From assembly GCF_003713065.1 (NCBI RefSeq), contig NZ_CP033433.1, positions 4,093,001 to 4,157,000 on the forward strand: a stretch of DNA of 64,000 bases. The letters are read 5' to 3'. The DNA comes from Cohnella candidum. Its GTDB lineage: Bacteria; Bacillota; Bacilli; Paenibacillales; Paenibacillaceae. Position 1 is the first letter of the stretch; each line of letters opens with the position of its first letter. Positions 24,784 through 33,711 of this stretch are shown piece after piece. The position numbers and the translations under genes are program-made. The notes under the pieces were generated by a model. The model was given only the letters and a program-made list of their open reading frames with translations. It ran no database searches and was not told where the DNA came from.

Positions 24784-26340
24784 TTAACGCAACTCAAAGT
24801 GGCTCATCAACGCGAGTGCCTCTTCGTGTTCAGGCTCAAGTTCTAATAATTTCTGTATGTACCTCAATGCATCTTCGACTAAGTCTAACTCGAAACAGCA
24901 GATGGCCAGACAATAATAGACGGTTGATACGACCTCATCTTGCTCTTCACGAACCGAAATCTCCAAATAATGTTTGGAGTGCTCGTACATGTCCATCTCA
25001 AACAGTACCAATCCGGCATCGAGCGCCAGATCATATCGTTGCTCCATGACATAGAAAGATGACCACATCAGTTCTATGCCTCTAAGCAAATCCTGCTTTT
25101 CTTCATCGTTCGATTCCGGCAACAGGTCGGAGATCCGCTTCGTGCTCTGTATGAAAAATTCCGCATCATAGTCGCCCAAACGCCAAAAACTTAATATTTG
25201 CTGCAACCCCATGGTATCTATATTGCGATCTACCCATCTTTTCAAACTAAAGAATTCGTCAGGACCAAAGCGTTCAATACAACGACGGTAAGCCAGTCTC
25301 AGGTTGGGATAATCCATTGGTTTATCCAGATGGAAAATACAGCCCACATTGATATCTTTATAATGATGCGGAGGGAATAACGCCGCCGCTCCTTTTTGCT
25401 CAAAGACAGACTTTATGGCATGGTAATTTGCTGTTAAAGAAAAACTTCCATGCAAGACCAACTGCGGGGGTTCTGCAAATTTCCAGCTATCCAGCAAGTG
25501 ATCTCCTTTGTCTGCTGTGATCAAAAGGAATCCCGTCTGAGATAACAAATTCAAGCGCTCTAAACAAGCGATTCCGGCAGCAGGAAATAAAATATGCGAG
25601 TCTTCTAGGTGTTCCTGATACATGGAAATCACATTACGGTAAGGATAGGTTTCTTGTTCGTACTCAGGCGCCCGTCGATGCTCATAATGTAAAGTGAATT
25701 GATCTAACCATTCTGCCGGTTTCAGTGAATCATGATGTTCGGAATGTTCAATATAGACATCCGTTTCATAAACTTTCCCGTCGCCAATGTAAATCAAATC
25801 CTGCGGAATGCTATCGAAAAAGTAGTTGGCAACGATGATTAACGGTTGTTTTAAGTCCCCTTCACGAATCGTTGTGCCGGATACGACAAGGTTCAGCACG
25901 GAATCATGCACTGCATCGAATTGCGCAAAGTCCAGTAATCCCTCGGCAATAAACTTTTGAAACGCGGGATGTTCCTTCCAAGCCATCACATTGTTCATCG
26001 CCAAATCCGTCATGATATAGCGGAACGAAGGCAGCGATATCCCGGCATAGTCTCTCAACTGACACAGCTCGTTCAACACATGGTAAGCAAGACGTCCCGC
26101 TCCTGCCCCAAGCTCCACAATAAACACGGGCTCAGAACCAATTCCCTTGTTCACTCGATCCTGAAGAAACCCAAAGATCATTTCCGCATACGCGGCAGCG
26201 ATCATGGGATTACTCGTGATGTATTGGGGAACCTGGTCATTCTTCCAGGCCTTCGTCCCCAGCTCTTCATAGTATTTTCGCTGAACTTTCCACAGTGGCG
26301 CTTCACTGAAACGATAACGTTGTTTAAGATTGTCTGTCAT
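24784..26340 (-). CDS. SAM-dependent methyltransferase-like protein with TPR tail
   Basis: A 518-residue protein. VFIVELGAGAGRLAYHVLNEL at about 70-90 is a SAM-binding motif I, and ANYFFDSIPQDLIYI further on matches the post-motif region of MidA/NDUFAF7-type methyltransferases. The last 100 residues (YYCLAICCFELDLVEDALRYIQKLLELEPEHEEAL) form tetratricopeptide repeats for protein contact. A protein-arginine or other methyl target is possible. ATG 26340 lies one base after the GIY-YIG stop with no ribosome site of its own, so coupling is likely; ATG 26388 would overlap that gene by 47 bp. Confidence 0.68.
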   Translation of the reverse strand: MTDNLKQRYRFSEAPLWKVQRKYYEELGTKAWKNDQVPQYITSNPMIAAAYAEMIFGFLQDRVNKGIGSEPVFIVELGAGAGRLAYHVLNELCQLRDYAGISLPSFRYIMTDLAMNNVMAWKEHPAFQKFIAEGLLDFAQFDAVHDSVLNLVVSGTTIREGDLKQPLIIVANYFFDSIPQDLIYIGDGKVYETDVYIEHSEHHDSLKPAEWLDQFTLHYEHRRAPEYEQETYPYRNVISMYQEHLEDSHILFPAAGIACLERLNLLSQTGFLLITADKGDHLLDSWKFAEPPQLVLHGSFSLTANYHAIKSVFEQKGAAALFPPHHYKDINVGCIFHLDKPMDYPNLRLAYRRCIERFGPDEFFSLKRWVDRNIDTMGLQQILSFWRLGDYDAEFFIQSTKRISDLLPESNDEEKQDLLRGIELMWSSFYVMEQRYDLALDAGLVLFEMDMYEHSKHYLEISVREEQDEVVSTVYYCLAICCFELDLVEDALRYIQKLLELEPEHEEALALMSHFELR

Positions 26341-26341
26341 T

Positions 26342-26698
26342 TTATCTAAAAAATACTTTGTCTTCGTTATATTTGGCCTTGCCTTCATTAATGATATACG
26401 TTTCGTAAATTTCTCTGTGGACGGGATCTTCTACGATACAAACTTCGATTTTCGTCACTTCGTCTCTATGCTTTTTGATCGGGGATACGGAATCCTCAAA
26501 ATGCTTTTTGATTCTCGGTCTTAGTTTTCTGGCTTTGCCGACGAACAACAATTCATCTTTCTCGTTGTAAAACATGAAAATCCCACCCAACTCTCTCGTA
26601 ATCAGGTGAAATTCGGTAAAGCCGTAAATGTTGCTTTCCTGAGGATCAACCTTTTTGGTAATGGTGACATCAGGTGCAGGAACGGTGATTTGGATCAC
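26342..26698 (-). CDS. GIY-YIG-like nuclease-fold protein
   Basis: A 118-residue protein with the single-domain GIY-YIG fold: LGGIFMFYNEKDELLFVGKARKLRPRIKKHF, where GIY is GIF and YIG is FVG, followed by the helix-2 arginines. It resembles short 'nucleotide excision repair endonuclease' proteins of bacilli; the C-terminal metal-binding glutamate is possibly in VHREIYETYIINE. Changed Tyr residues leave activity uncertain. GTG 26698 has GGAAG upstream. First gene of a coupled pair with the methyltransferase-like gene. Confidence 0.65.
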   Translation of the reverse strand: MIQITVPAPDVTITKKVDPQESNIYGFTEFHLITRELGGIFMFYNEKDELLFVGKARKLRPRIKKHFEDSVSPIKKHRDEVTKIEVCIVEDPVHREIYETYIINEGKAKYNEDKVFFR

Positions 26699-26789
26699 GA
26701 AGGCACACTTCCTTTGTCTGTATTCGTTGTATCTATTATGCTCGTATTCTTCTCACATACGCGATACCATTATACTCAACTTCTTCAAA

Positions 26790-26850
26790 TAAAACTTGCC
26801 GTTATTTACGGTACGGTTCTCCATGCCTACCGGCGTGGCGTTAAATAAGA
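26790..26850. repeat. Dispersed intergenic repeat, copy 1
   Basis: AACTTGCCGT then TACGGTTCTCC and an A/T-rich end recur near 59455, 61070 and (partly) 52840. The 27 bases starting AACTTGCCGT differ at about four positions from the 61070 copy. Non-coding; see findings. Confidence 0.5.
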
Positions 26851-26859
26851 TTAAACAAA

Positions 26860-26893
26860 GAAGGCATCATCCGGCTATCCGGATGATGCCTTC
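26860..26893 (-). terminator. Terminator of the sugar ABC operon
   Basis: A perfect 15-bp stem (26860-26874 with 26879-26893, loop CTAT), followed by TTTGTTTAA on the minus strand. Confidence 0.85.
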
Positions 26894-26904
26894 TGCTTAT
26901 TCGG

Positions 26905-27744
26905 TCATTTGATTCCGGTGGATGCAATCCCTTCAACGATGAAACGCTGGAAGAAGAGGAACATCAAAAATACCGGAACAATGGAGAGAAACGACATGGC
27001 GAACAAGGAGCCGAGCGCGGATTCTCCCATGGCGTCCAGGAACATCCGAAGCGCCAGCGTAACCGTCAACTTGTCTTGTCCGGTCAGGTAAAGCAACTGA
27101 CTGAAGAAATCGTTCCATGTCCAGATGAAGGTAAAGATGGTCGTCGTCACGATCGCGGGTACGATGAGCGGAAGAATCACTTTCGTATATATCCGCAACG
27201 GACCGCATCCGTCGACGGTCGCCGCCTGGTCGAGCTCTCTCGGCAGAGAACGGATGAACTGGATCGTCAGGAAGACGAAGAATCCTTCCGTGGCGAAAAA
27301 CTTCGGAACCACGATCGGCAGAATCGTGTTCATCCAGTCCAGCTTGTTGAACATGATGTACTGGGGAATGACCAACACATGAAGCGGAATCATCATCGTC
27401 ATCAGCATGACGGCAAACATCCACTTCTTGCCTTTAAACTCTAATCTTGCAAATGCGTACGCCGCCAACGAGCAAGAAACGACATTTCCGATAATCGCAA
27501 AGAACACGAGCATGAACGAATTCAGGTAATACGTCGTAAATGTCGTTTTCGAAATTCCCTTCCACCCGTTCTTATAGTGGTCCAAGGTGAATTCTTTCGG
27601 CCAGAGGCTGTGATCGGTAAAAATAAGTTGCGTCGGTTTGAGCGAACTGCTGAGCATCCACAAAACAGGGTAAAGCATTATGACGACCCCGGCGATGATC
27701 AACGCATGAATGAACACTTTTTGGTAGCGGATAACCAATGCCAT
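26905..27744 (-). CDS. Carbohydrate ABC transporter permease (MalG-like)
   Basis: A 279-residue CUT1-type permease with six helices; the EAA loop that docks the ATPase is ELDQAATVDGCGPLRIYTKVILPLIVP. ATG 27744 follows AGAAGGTGA. Together with the preceding permease and binding protein it forms the membrane part of a sugar importer. No ATPase is encoded in the locus; a shared MsmX-type ATPase elsewhere probably serves it. Last gene before the terminator. Confidence 0.9.
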   Translation of the reverse strand: MALVIRYQKVFIHALIIAGVVIMLYPVLWMLSSSLKPTQLIFTDHSLWPKEFTLDHYKNGWKGISKTTFTTYYLNSFMLVFFAIIGNVVSCSLAAYAFARLEFKGKKWMFAVMLMTMMIPLHVLVIPQYIMFNKLDWMNTILPIVVPKFFATEGFFVFLTIQFIRSLPRELDQAATVDGCGPLRIYTKVILPLIVPAIVTTTIFTFIWTWNDFFSQLLYLTGQDKLTVTLALRMFLDAMGESALGSLFAMSFLSIVPVFLMFLFFQRFIVEGIASTGIK

Positions 27745-27755
27745 TTCGTCACCTT

Positions 27756-28652
27756 CTAATTATCGTAATGTACCCATTTGTTCGAAGATTGGAATGCGAG
27801 CCACGTGAACACGCCGATAATGATGAACAGCACCCACGCCATCGAAGAAGCGTAACCCATTTGGAAGTTTCCGAAACCGTTCTGGTACAAGTAAAGCGTG
27901 TAAAAGAGCGTGGAGTTCACAGGTCCGCCCGTTCCTTCGCTGATGACGTAAGCAGGGGTAAATGCCTGGAACGAGCTGATCATTTGCATAATCGCATTAA
28001 AAAGCACAATCGGCGTAAGCATCGGCAGCGTGATATGCGCGAACTGCTTCCAGCGGCCGGCTCCGTCCAGGGACGATGCCTCATAGAAGTCATTCGGAAT
28101 CTGCTTGAGACCGGCGAGAAAAATGATCATGGGGGAACCGAATTGCCAGACTTTGAGCAATATCAGCGCCCATACCGCATGGGAGGGAGTTCCGATCCAG
28201 CTCGGCATGTCGATTCCGAATATCCCAAGTGCCTGATTGACGATGCCATCCTCACCGAAAACCTGCCTCCACAGGATCGCGACCGCGACGCTGCCCCCGA
28301 TCAGCGAGGGCATATAATATAAAGATCGGTACATGCCCAGTCCGCTGATCCCCCTATTCAAGAGCATCGCCAACGACAGCGCGAAAGCGAGCTCCAAGGG
28401 AACCGCAACGAACACGTACGTAAATGTCACTTTTAAGGATTGAAGATACTGCGGATCGTTGGTAAACATCGTGATATAGTTGCGCAAACCGATCCAGTTC
28501 GGTGTCCCGACAAAATTGTAGTTCGTGAAGGACAAGTAGAGAGAAGTGAAAATCGGAATCGCGCTGAACGCCAGCACTCCGATCATCCATGGGGCCAAAA
28601 ATAAATAGGGGATGAGGCCTTCACTCCGCCTGCGAGCCAGTTTTGTGCGCAT
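27756..28652 (-). CDS. Carbohydrate ABC transporter permease (MalF-like)
   Basis: A 298-residue CUT1 permease with six helices; FLAPWMIGVLAFSAIPIFTSLYLSFTNYN is the family's first segment and DFYEASSLDGAGRWKQFAHITLPMLTP its EAA loop. ATG 28652 is preferred to a TTG at 28670 because AAAGGGG stands before it. Twelve bases separate it from the second permease; 70 from the binding protein. Confidence 0.9.
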   Translation of the reverse strand: MRTKLARRRSEGLIPYLFLAPWMIGVLAFSAIPIFTSLYLSFTNYNFVGTPNWIGLRNYITMFTNDPQYLQSLKVTFTYVFVAVPLELAFALSLAMLLNRGISGLGMYRSLYYMPSLIGGSVAVAILWRQVFGEDGIVNQALGIFGIDMPSWIGTPSHAVWALILLKVWQFGSPMIIFLAGLKQIPNDFYEASSLDGAGRWKQFAHITLPMLTPIVLFNAIMQMISSFQAFTPAYVISEGTGGPVNSTLFYTLYLYQNGFGNFQMGYASSMAWVLFIIIGVFTWLAFQSSNKWVHYDN

Positions 28653-28722
28653 AATTCGAACCCCTTTCAAGTGAAGAGCAACCTGTCCGCAGTCCGGCTC
28701 AGGCTGCTCTTCCTCCTGCTGC

Positions 28723-30030
28723 CTATCTTTTCAGAATTTGTTGCGCTTGGGCGAAGAAGTCGTCTGCCGCTTGCTCGACTGTTTTATTGCCGAACGCGAC
28801 CGCTTGGTTCTCCGTCAGCACAAGCTTCTGCACGGAGGTGCTTCCTGCCGGCATAGCCGGATAAGGCTTGGTCGCCGGAAGAATTTCGTCTACAAACGCA
28901 TATTCGATTTTTTCCGGTTCTCCGAGGCTGGAGTGAATAACATCCTGCATTTTTTTGGAAGCTTGCGGACCATGTTCCCCCCGGAAAATGGTTGCTGCAT
29001 CGCTTTCATTCACGATAAAGTTCAGCAACAGGGCGGCTTCTTTCGGGTGCTTGGAATCCGGCGAAATACCTGCGCCCGCGATAATGAGCGGAAATGCCTT
29101 TTCTGCGCCTGCTCCGAGCGGATAAGTGACGATTGCCAACTTATCCTGCGTGCTCTTCTGGTAGATTTTCAGCTGATTGGAGCTTTTACTGATCATGGCT
29201 ACTTTGCCCCGCGCCAGCATGGATTGCTCCTGCGGTTTGTCTCCCTGCTCGGCCTGAATCGATGCTGGCGGCACGACGCCGGCTTTGCGCATTTTGTCCC
29301 AGAACGCGTACCAATCGACGAGATCTTGCTTTTCGAAGCCAAGGTCTTTGCCGTTGAACATGGACTTGCCTCTCTGCATCAGGAAATTGTCAAAACCTCT
29401 AAACGTACCGCCTTCGTCTTCCGAAGCCCATGCATCCTTGCCTAAGTATTTTTGCAACTGTTGCGCCGTATTGAAGTATTCGTCCCATGTCCAGTTGTTT
29501 TTGGGCAGCGTCACGCCCGCTTTTTCGAAGATGGCCGTGTTATAAATGACGCCCGTGATGTTGTGACCGAAGCTGACCATGTAAAGTTTGCCGTCCACTT
29601 TGCCGCCGTTTAAGTCTTCTTTGCTGAAATCGCTTACGTTAATTTCACCGGAAGCGACGAGCGGATCCAGATCCATTTGAATGTTGCGCGCGACGAAATC
29701 ATGCAGGAAGAAGCTGCTCGTCTGCACCACGTCCGGGGTGTTGTTTCCGGCCGCCTGCGTGTTCAATTTCTCGACGAACTGGTTTTCCGTTCCGAATTCG
29801 CGCTCTACCGTAATATAAGGGTACTTCTCTTCGAATTTATCAAGCAGGGCGTTCATCATTTCATGTCGGGCTTGACCGCCCCACCAGGCCATACGTATCG
29901 TAACATTTTCATGTGCGGCAGCCTTCGATGAAGCGTTCGAAGCGCTCGGTTGGGCATTTTTATCACTGCATGCGCCAAGAATCAACAGTAAGCCAATCAA
30001 CAAGGCGGATATCCCTTTTTGCATTTTCAA
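28723..30030 (-). CDS. Sugar-binding lipoprotein of the ABC importer
   Basis: A 435-residue extracellular solute-binding protein of family 1. A lipobox LILGAC places the lipidated cysteine at about residue 21, followed by a Ser/Ala-rich linker and MAWWGGQARHEMMNALLDKFEEKYP, the family start. TTG 30030, seven bases after AGGAGG, is preferred to ATG 30024. It delivers an oligo- or monosaccharide to the two permeases; the sugar is unknown, but RpiB and a ribokinase in the same regulon point to a pentose or aldohexose. Confidence 0.87.
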   Translation of the reverse strand: MKMQKGISALLIGLLLILGACSDKNAQPSASNASSKAAAHENVTIRMAWWGGQARHEMMNALLDKFEEKYPYITVEREFGTENQFVEKLNTQAAGNNTPDVVQTSSFFLHDFVARNIQMDLDPLVASGEINVSDFSKEDLNGGKVDGKLYMVSFGHNITGVIYNTAIFEKAGVTLPKNNWTWDEYFNTAQQLQKYLGKDAWASEDEGGTFRGFDNFLMQRGKSMFNGKDLGFEKQDLVDWYAFWDKMRKAGVVPPASIQAEQGDKPQEQSMLARGKVAMISKSSNQLKIYQKSTQDKLAIVTYPLGAGAEKAFPLIIAGAGISPDSKHPKEAALLLNFIVNESDAATIFRGEHGPQASKKMQDVIHSSLGEPEKIEYAFVDEILPATKPYPAMPAGSTSVQKLVLTENQAVAFGNKTVEQAADDFFAQAQQILKR

Positions 30031-30060
30031 TGAAATTCCTCCTTCATGAATGATAGCCAA

Positions 30061-30192
30061 ATGCTGCGTTTTTTCAGGTGCAGCCGGAAGTCCGGCAATC
30101 GGTAGGATGAGGCATTCCCTCTCCCCCTTGCTTGTTTTACAACAAGCATCACCTCCCCAAATGGTGAAGCGGATCCGTCAATGATCCGTTTG
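30061..30192 (-). other. rpiB-to-binding-protein spacer with two hairpins
   Basis: A 132-bp spacer holding two small hairpins, GCTTGTTGTAAAACAAGC and GCCGG-actt-CCGGC, and a GGGGAGGTG that precedes no clear gene. It may be a processing or stability site that raises binding-protein mRNA relative to rpiB, as is common in ABC operons. Confidence 0.35.
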
Positions 30193-30651
30193 TTAATTAT
30201 GGGGCGCGTATTCGCCCTCCATAGCTTGCAGTTTGCGCACCCGCCTGCGGAAATCTTCATCCGTGCTGAAATCGGCATTTAAATAGCTGTCGATCAAATC
30301 GACCATCAGCCAGGGACCTATGATCTGCGCTCCCACGCACATCACGTTGACGTCATCATGCTCCACGCTTTGATGCGCGGAATGCACGTCATGGCACACG
30401 GCTGCGCGGATTCCCGGTATTTTGTTTGCCGCGATGCAAGCTCCCACGCCGGTGCCGCACACGAGGATTGCCCGTTCAGCTTTGCCGGAGAGGACGGCCT
30501 CGCAGACCGTTTTCGTAATGTCCGGAAAATCGATCGGATTCAGGTCGAACGTTCCGTAATCGGTAACTTCGTGCCCCTTGGCTTTCAATGCATCCACCAC
30601 CGCGGCTTTCAAAGGAAATCCGGCGTGGTCTCCGCCAACTGCGATTTTCAT
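30193..30651 (-). CDS. rpiB: Ribose-5-phosphate isomerase B family protein
   Basis: A 152-residue isomerase. The N-terminal MKIAVGGDHAGFPLK, the catalytic Cys65 in VCGTGVG and IAANKIPGIRAAVCHDVHSA are characteristic of RpiB/LacA/LacB. It interconverts ribose 5-phosphate and ribulose 5-phosphate, or acts on a 6-phospho-hexose such as allose 6-phosphate. ATG 30651 has GAGGAGAG upstream. It follows two LacI operators and leads into the ABC importer genes. Confidence 0.9.
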   Translation of the reverse strand: MKIAVGGDHAGFPLKAAVVDALKAKGHEVTDYGTFDLNPIDFPDITKTVCEAVLSGKAERAILVCGTGVGACIAANKIPGIRAAVCHDVHSAHQSVEHDDVNVMCVGAQIIGPWLMVDLIDSYLNADFSTDEDFRRRVRKLQAMEGEYAPHN

Positions 30652-30680
30652 TCGGGTGTCTCTCCTCTAGTGTCTGGTTT

Positions 30681-30722
30681 ATTTAATCGATTAACTCAAT
30701 CGTTATTTAATCGATTAACTCA
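30681..30722 (-). promoter_or_regulatory. Tandem LacI-family operators upstream of rpiB
   Basis: Two identical 18-bp copies, ATTTAATCGATTAACTCA, start at 30681 and 30705 (24-bp spacing). Each holds the perfect palindrome TTAATCGATTAA with the central CG typical of LacI-family sites. They stand between lacI and rpiB, where the promoter of rpiB and the ABC genes must lie. Confidence 0.75.
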
Positions 30723-30768
30723 GATGGCTCAGATAGCGTTTTGGAGAATTTATAATTGTGATTCCGCA

Positions 30769-31782
30769 CTACTTCCTTGCCGGACAACCGCACGATTGCC
30801 TGACGATTAAAGCGGGATCCATGTACATGATGTCGTGCTTCGTTTTCCTGTCCTTGATGCTGGCTATCATGAGCTTAGCGGCTTGAACCCCCAGCTCGTA
30901 AGTGGGCTGGCGTACTGCCGTGACCGGAGGATCGACCAATTCCGCCCAATCGGGATCGTCGAATACGATCACCGCCAATTCATTGGGAATTCGGATCCCC
31001 TGTTCCCTTAAGTATCTGTATCCGCCCAGCGTCATTGAGTTGTTCGAGATAAACACCGCATCCGGCTTGTGCTCCTGCTCCATGAGCTCCATCATTTTCT
31101 CGTATCCGCTATCGATATCGAAACGGCCTTCCTTGACCAACGTCTCTTGCTCGGTAACTCCATAGTCCTCCAGCGCCCTGCGGTAGCCTGTAAGCCGGTC
31201 TTTGCCGGTACTCAGAGAGGTCGGGCCCGTAATAATGGCAATCCGTTCGTAGCCATGGCGGATGAGATGTTCCGTCGCGTTATAGGCGCCTCTCATGTTG
31301 TTGGTCAGGATTACATCGCAGTTCATGAATTGCGGGCAGCGGTTTAGGAATACGATCGGTACGCCGGTTTCCTCCAGGGAGCGAAAATAATCTCCCGTAT
31401 TGCCGGCCGAAGATACGATGAGACCGTCGATTCTTTTTCCGATCAAAGCCTCCAGGCATTCGCGTTCTTTCTCCACACTGGAATCCGTGTTGCATAGCAA
31501 CACGTTGTAGTCGTTTGCCGCCAGTTCCTTCTCGATTCCCCGCACGACGGAAGAGAAAAACGGGTTGGCGATATCGGAGATCAGAAGGCCTACGATGCGC
31601 GATTCCTGTTTCCTCAAGCTCTTGGCAAGCGTATTGGGCTGATAGTTCAAGTCCTGCATGACGGCAAGGACCTGCTCTTTCACTTCGCTTCGGACATATT
31701 TCTTTCCATTGATCACATTCGAAACGGTTGCAGTGGATACCCCTGCCAATTGGGCCACTTCTTTCAGAGTGGCTCTTTTCAT
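30769..31782 (-). CDS. LacI-family repressor of the sugar locus
   Basis: A 337-residue LacI protein: helix-turn-helix and hinge helix at 1-60 (ATLKEVAQLAGVSTATVSNVING), then a periplasmic-binding-protein-like sensor (RIVGLLISDIANPFFSSVVRGIE). ATG 31782 has AAGGTGG upstream. It lies between ribokinase and rpiB on the same strand; TTAATCGATTAA palindromes occur before rpiB and before ribokinase, so it likely controls both, with the sugar or its phosphate as inducer. Confidence 0.88.
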   Translation of the reverse strand: MKRATLKEVAQLAGVSTATVSNVINGKKYVRSEVKEQVLAVMQDLNYQPNTLAKSLRKQESRIVGLLISDIANPFFSSVVRGIEKELAANDYNVLLCNTDSSVEKERECLEALIGKRIDGLIVSSAGNTGDYFRSLEETGVPIVFLNRCPQFMNCDVILTNNMRGAYNATEHLIRHGYERIAIITGPTSLSTGKDRLTGYRRALEDYGVTEQETLVKEGRFDIDSGYEKMMELMEQEHKPDAVFISNNSMTLGGYRYLREQGIRIPNELAVIVFDDPDWAELVDPPVTAVRQPTYELGVQAAKLMIASIKDRKTKHDIMYMDPALIVRQSCGCPARK

Positions 31783-31843
31783 ACCGTATCCACCTTCTTT
31801 CTTAAAACGATTAACTGTAGTATAAAAGCGGTTTCAACGTCTG

Positions 31844-32761
31844 TCAATCAGAAAGTTCCATGATTTTAATAATTCGACTCACCGTTTCCCGATCGGGAAT
31901 TGAACTTTGAGCCCCTTCCCTGCTGACGGCGATGCCCGCAACAACGGACGCGTACCGGATCGATTCGTCCAACGTTTTTCCTTGCGACAGCGCGACGGCC
32001 AATCCTCCGATGAAAGAATCCCCGGCAGCCGTCGTATCCTTGGCTTTGACCGAAATAGCCGAGTAAGATCGCACGCCGTCCCGATTGACGAGAAGACAGC
32101 CTCTGGAACCCAGCGTAACCAGCACGTTCTCCACGCCGGCCTCATGCAACTGAGTCGCCTTCGATTGCAAGTCTCCCGGTTCGGGGCACAGCAGGTTAAG
32201 CTCCGATTCATTCGGAATCAGCATGTAAAGTCCCCTAAGGACCTCCGGTCGAAGGGGCTGGGCAGGAGCGGGGTTAAGCAGCAATTTGACGTTCTTGTTC
32301 CTGCAAACTGCGGCCGCATGTTCGACCGTCTCCATCGGAATCTCCAGTTGCATCAGGCAATATTCGGCCTCTTCAAGCAATCGGACATGGCGTTCCATTT
32401 GTGCAATGTCAAATCGGCCGTTGGCGCCCGAATGAACGACGATGTTGTTTTCTCCCCGGTCGGAGACGTTGATATAAGCCGTGCCCGTTGGCTGCTCCGG
32501 ATCCCATTCGATGCCTGTTGTACGGACGCCGCTGTCGGAAAGGCTATCGAGAAGGATTTTGCCATAGTCATCGTTTCCCAACCGGCCGATCATTACCGCA
32601 TCGCCGCCTAGACGGCCGACGGCTACTGCCTGATTGGCTCCTTTACCTCCTCCGTAGCGGCCGATACTTCTGGCCAGAAGCGTTTCTCCCTCCCTGGGGA
32701 TATGCGGAACCCGTATTACCACGTCCATGTTAATGCTGCCTGCCACTACGATTTTCGCCAA
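31844..32761 (-). CDS. rbsK: Ribokinase (PfkB family)
   Basis: A 305-residue sugar kinase. SINMDVVIRV and RYGGGKGANQAVAVGRLGGD are the substrate-binding blocks, and KDTTAAGDSFIGGLAVAL carries the catalytic aspartate of the PfkB GAGD motif (here AAGD). It phosphorylates ribose or a related sugar. TTG 32761, after GGGGAGGAG, is preferred to an upstream ATG (32797). First gene of the locus; a LacI-type palindrome lies in its promoter. Confidence 0.88.
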   Translation of the reverse strand: MAKIVVAGSINMDVVIRVPHIPREGETLLARSIGRYGGGKGANQAVAVGRLGGDAVMIGRLGNDDYGKILLDSLSDSGVRTTGIEWDPEQPTGTAYINVSDRGENNIVVHSGANGRFDIAQMERHVRLLEEAEYCLMQLEIPMETVEHAAAVCRNKNVKLLLNPAPAQPLRPEVLRGLYMLIPNESELNLLCPEPGDLQSKATQLHEAGVENVLVTLGSRGCLLVNRDGVRSYSAISVKAKDTTAAGDSFIGGLAVALSQGKTLDESIRYASVVAGIAVSREGAQSSIPDRETVSRIIKIMELSD

Positions 32762-32793
32762 ACAATCTCCTCCCCGAGTTAAATAATTCCTCA

Positions 32794-32830
32794 TCATCTT
32801 TATCTCTTGAATCGATTAAATAGTCAAGGG
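32794..32830 (-). promoter_or_regulatory. Ribokinase promoter with LacI operator
   Basis: On the minus strand TTGACT is followed by a 17-bp spacer and GATAAA. The spacer contains TTTAATCGATTCAA (32807-32820), one change from the TTAATCGATTAA palindromes before rpiB. Confidence 0.6.
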
Positions 32831-32849
32831 TTATTTTCTCTGAAAGTAT

Positions 32850-33524
32850 ATGTTTATGCTTATCGATAGAAGCGACATTAAGCCGGTTTGGTCGGCACAA
32901 CTGCACGTCTTGACGGCTCGTTCATCGCAAGAAGCCATCGATTTTGGAGTCGACGGTTTGGGCCACTTGTTTATCGACAGACCCGAGTGCACGTCCGAGT
33001 TAGTGCAATCCATAGCGGATTCAGGCGCTTTTGTTACACCGTGCTTGGTGTTGAATTCATCTATTATTGGAAATCCGGCATCGGAATTGGCGAATGATCC
33101 GCGTGTTCATTCCAAATTAAGTCCGGATTGGATCGATATTTTAAACTCAAGTTTCAATACGTTTCCACAAGGCAATATGGAGAACAGCTTTAAGAATGTG
33201 ATGGATCTTCACCATGCCGGAGTTGACATTCTGGTAGGGACGGATGTCGCGCCGGTTCCCGTTCCGAATCTTGGCGGACTTGCTCATGGAGCCAGCGTCC
33301 ATCATGAAATGCAATTGCTGGTGAAGGCCGGGTTCACCCCGATAGAAGCGCTTCAGTCGGCTACCGCGAAACCAGCCCGTTGCTTTGGTCTTATCGATCG
33401 AGGCCGTATTGCCGAGGGTGCGCGCGCTGACCTTATACTAGTAAACGGTGATCCGACAACCAACATCTCGGACACCTTGTCCATTAAAGCCGTATGGTTC
33501 AAAGGTGTACAGAGACTAAATTAA
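32850..33524 (+). pseudogene. Amidohydrolase, C-terminal remnant
   Basis: A 224-codon frame that covers only the second half of an imidazolonepropionase-like amidohydrolase. It contains LHVLTARSSQEAIDFGVDGLGHLF, the metal-ligand region GTDVAPVPVPNLGGLAHG and the C-terminal beta-domain (GRIAEGARADLILVNGDP). The N-terminal half with the HxH metal site is missing and there is no ribosome site before ATG 32850. The break falls beside the ribokinase promoter, pointing to a deletion or rearrangement. Probably inactive. Confidence 0.7.
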
Positions 33525-33612
33525 TCTCTCTCCCCGCCCGTTACTTCAATGAAAACGGCAGCCGTTCGTGTGGCCGGCTGCCGTCGATTCATGATGGATA
33601 ATGGCGGAAGGA

Positions 33613-33711
33613 TTACTTGGTAACGTCAACATTGTCGGTTAGCGAAATAGCATACCAAATGGGAACTGGCGGGAATGCGAGGTCAATCGTCCGAGGATTG
33701 GGGATGCCGGC
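33613..33711 (-). pseudogene. Possible scrap of an unrecognised gene
   Basis: On the minus strand, in a frame other than that of the adjacent HxlR gene, bases read GIPNPRTIDLAFPP then IWYAISLTDNVDVTK and a stop. It has the look of a protein C-terminus but no start. The 33525-33612 stretch holds only an imperfect ACGGCAGCC/GGCTGCCGT hairpin. Confidence 0.25.

Noticed and set aside
30681..30722. Short direct repeats taken as a possible origin or iteron
   Set aside because: Two palindromic copies with central CG next to a LacI gene are better explained as operators; a third is before rbsK.
33552..33585. ACGGCAGCC hairpin as a terminator
   Set aside because: No T-run on either strand and an imperfect stem.
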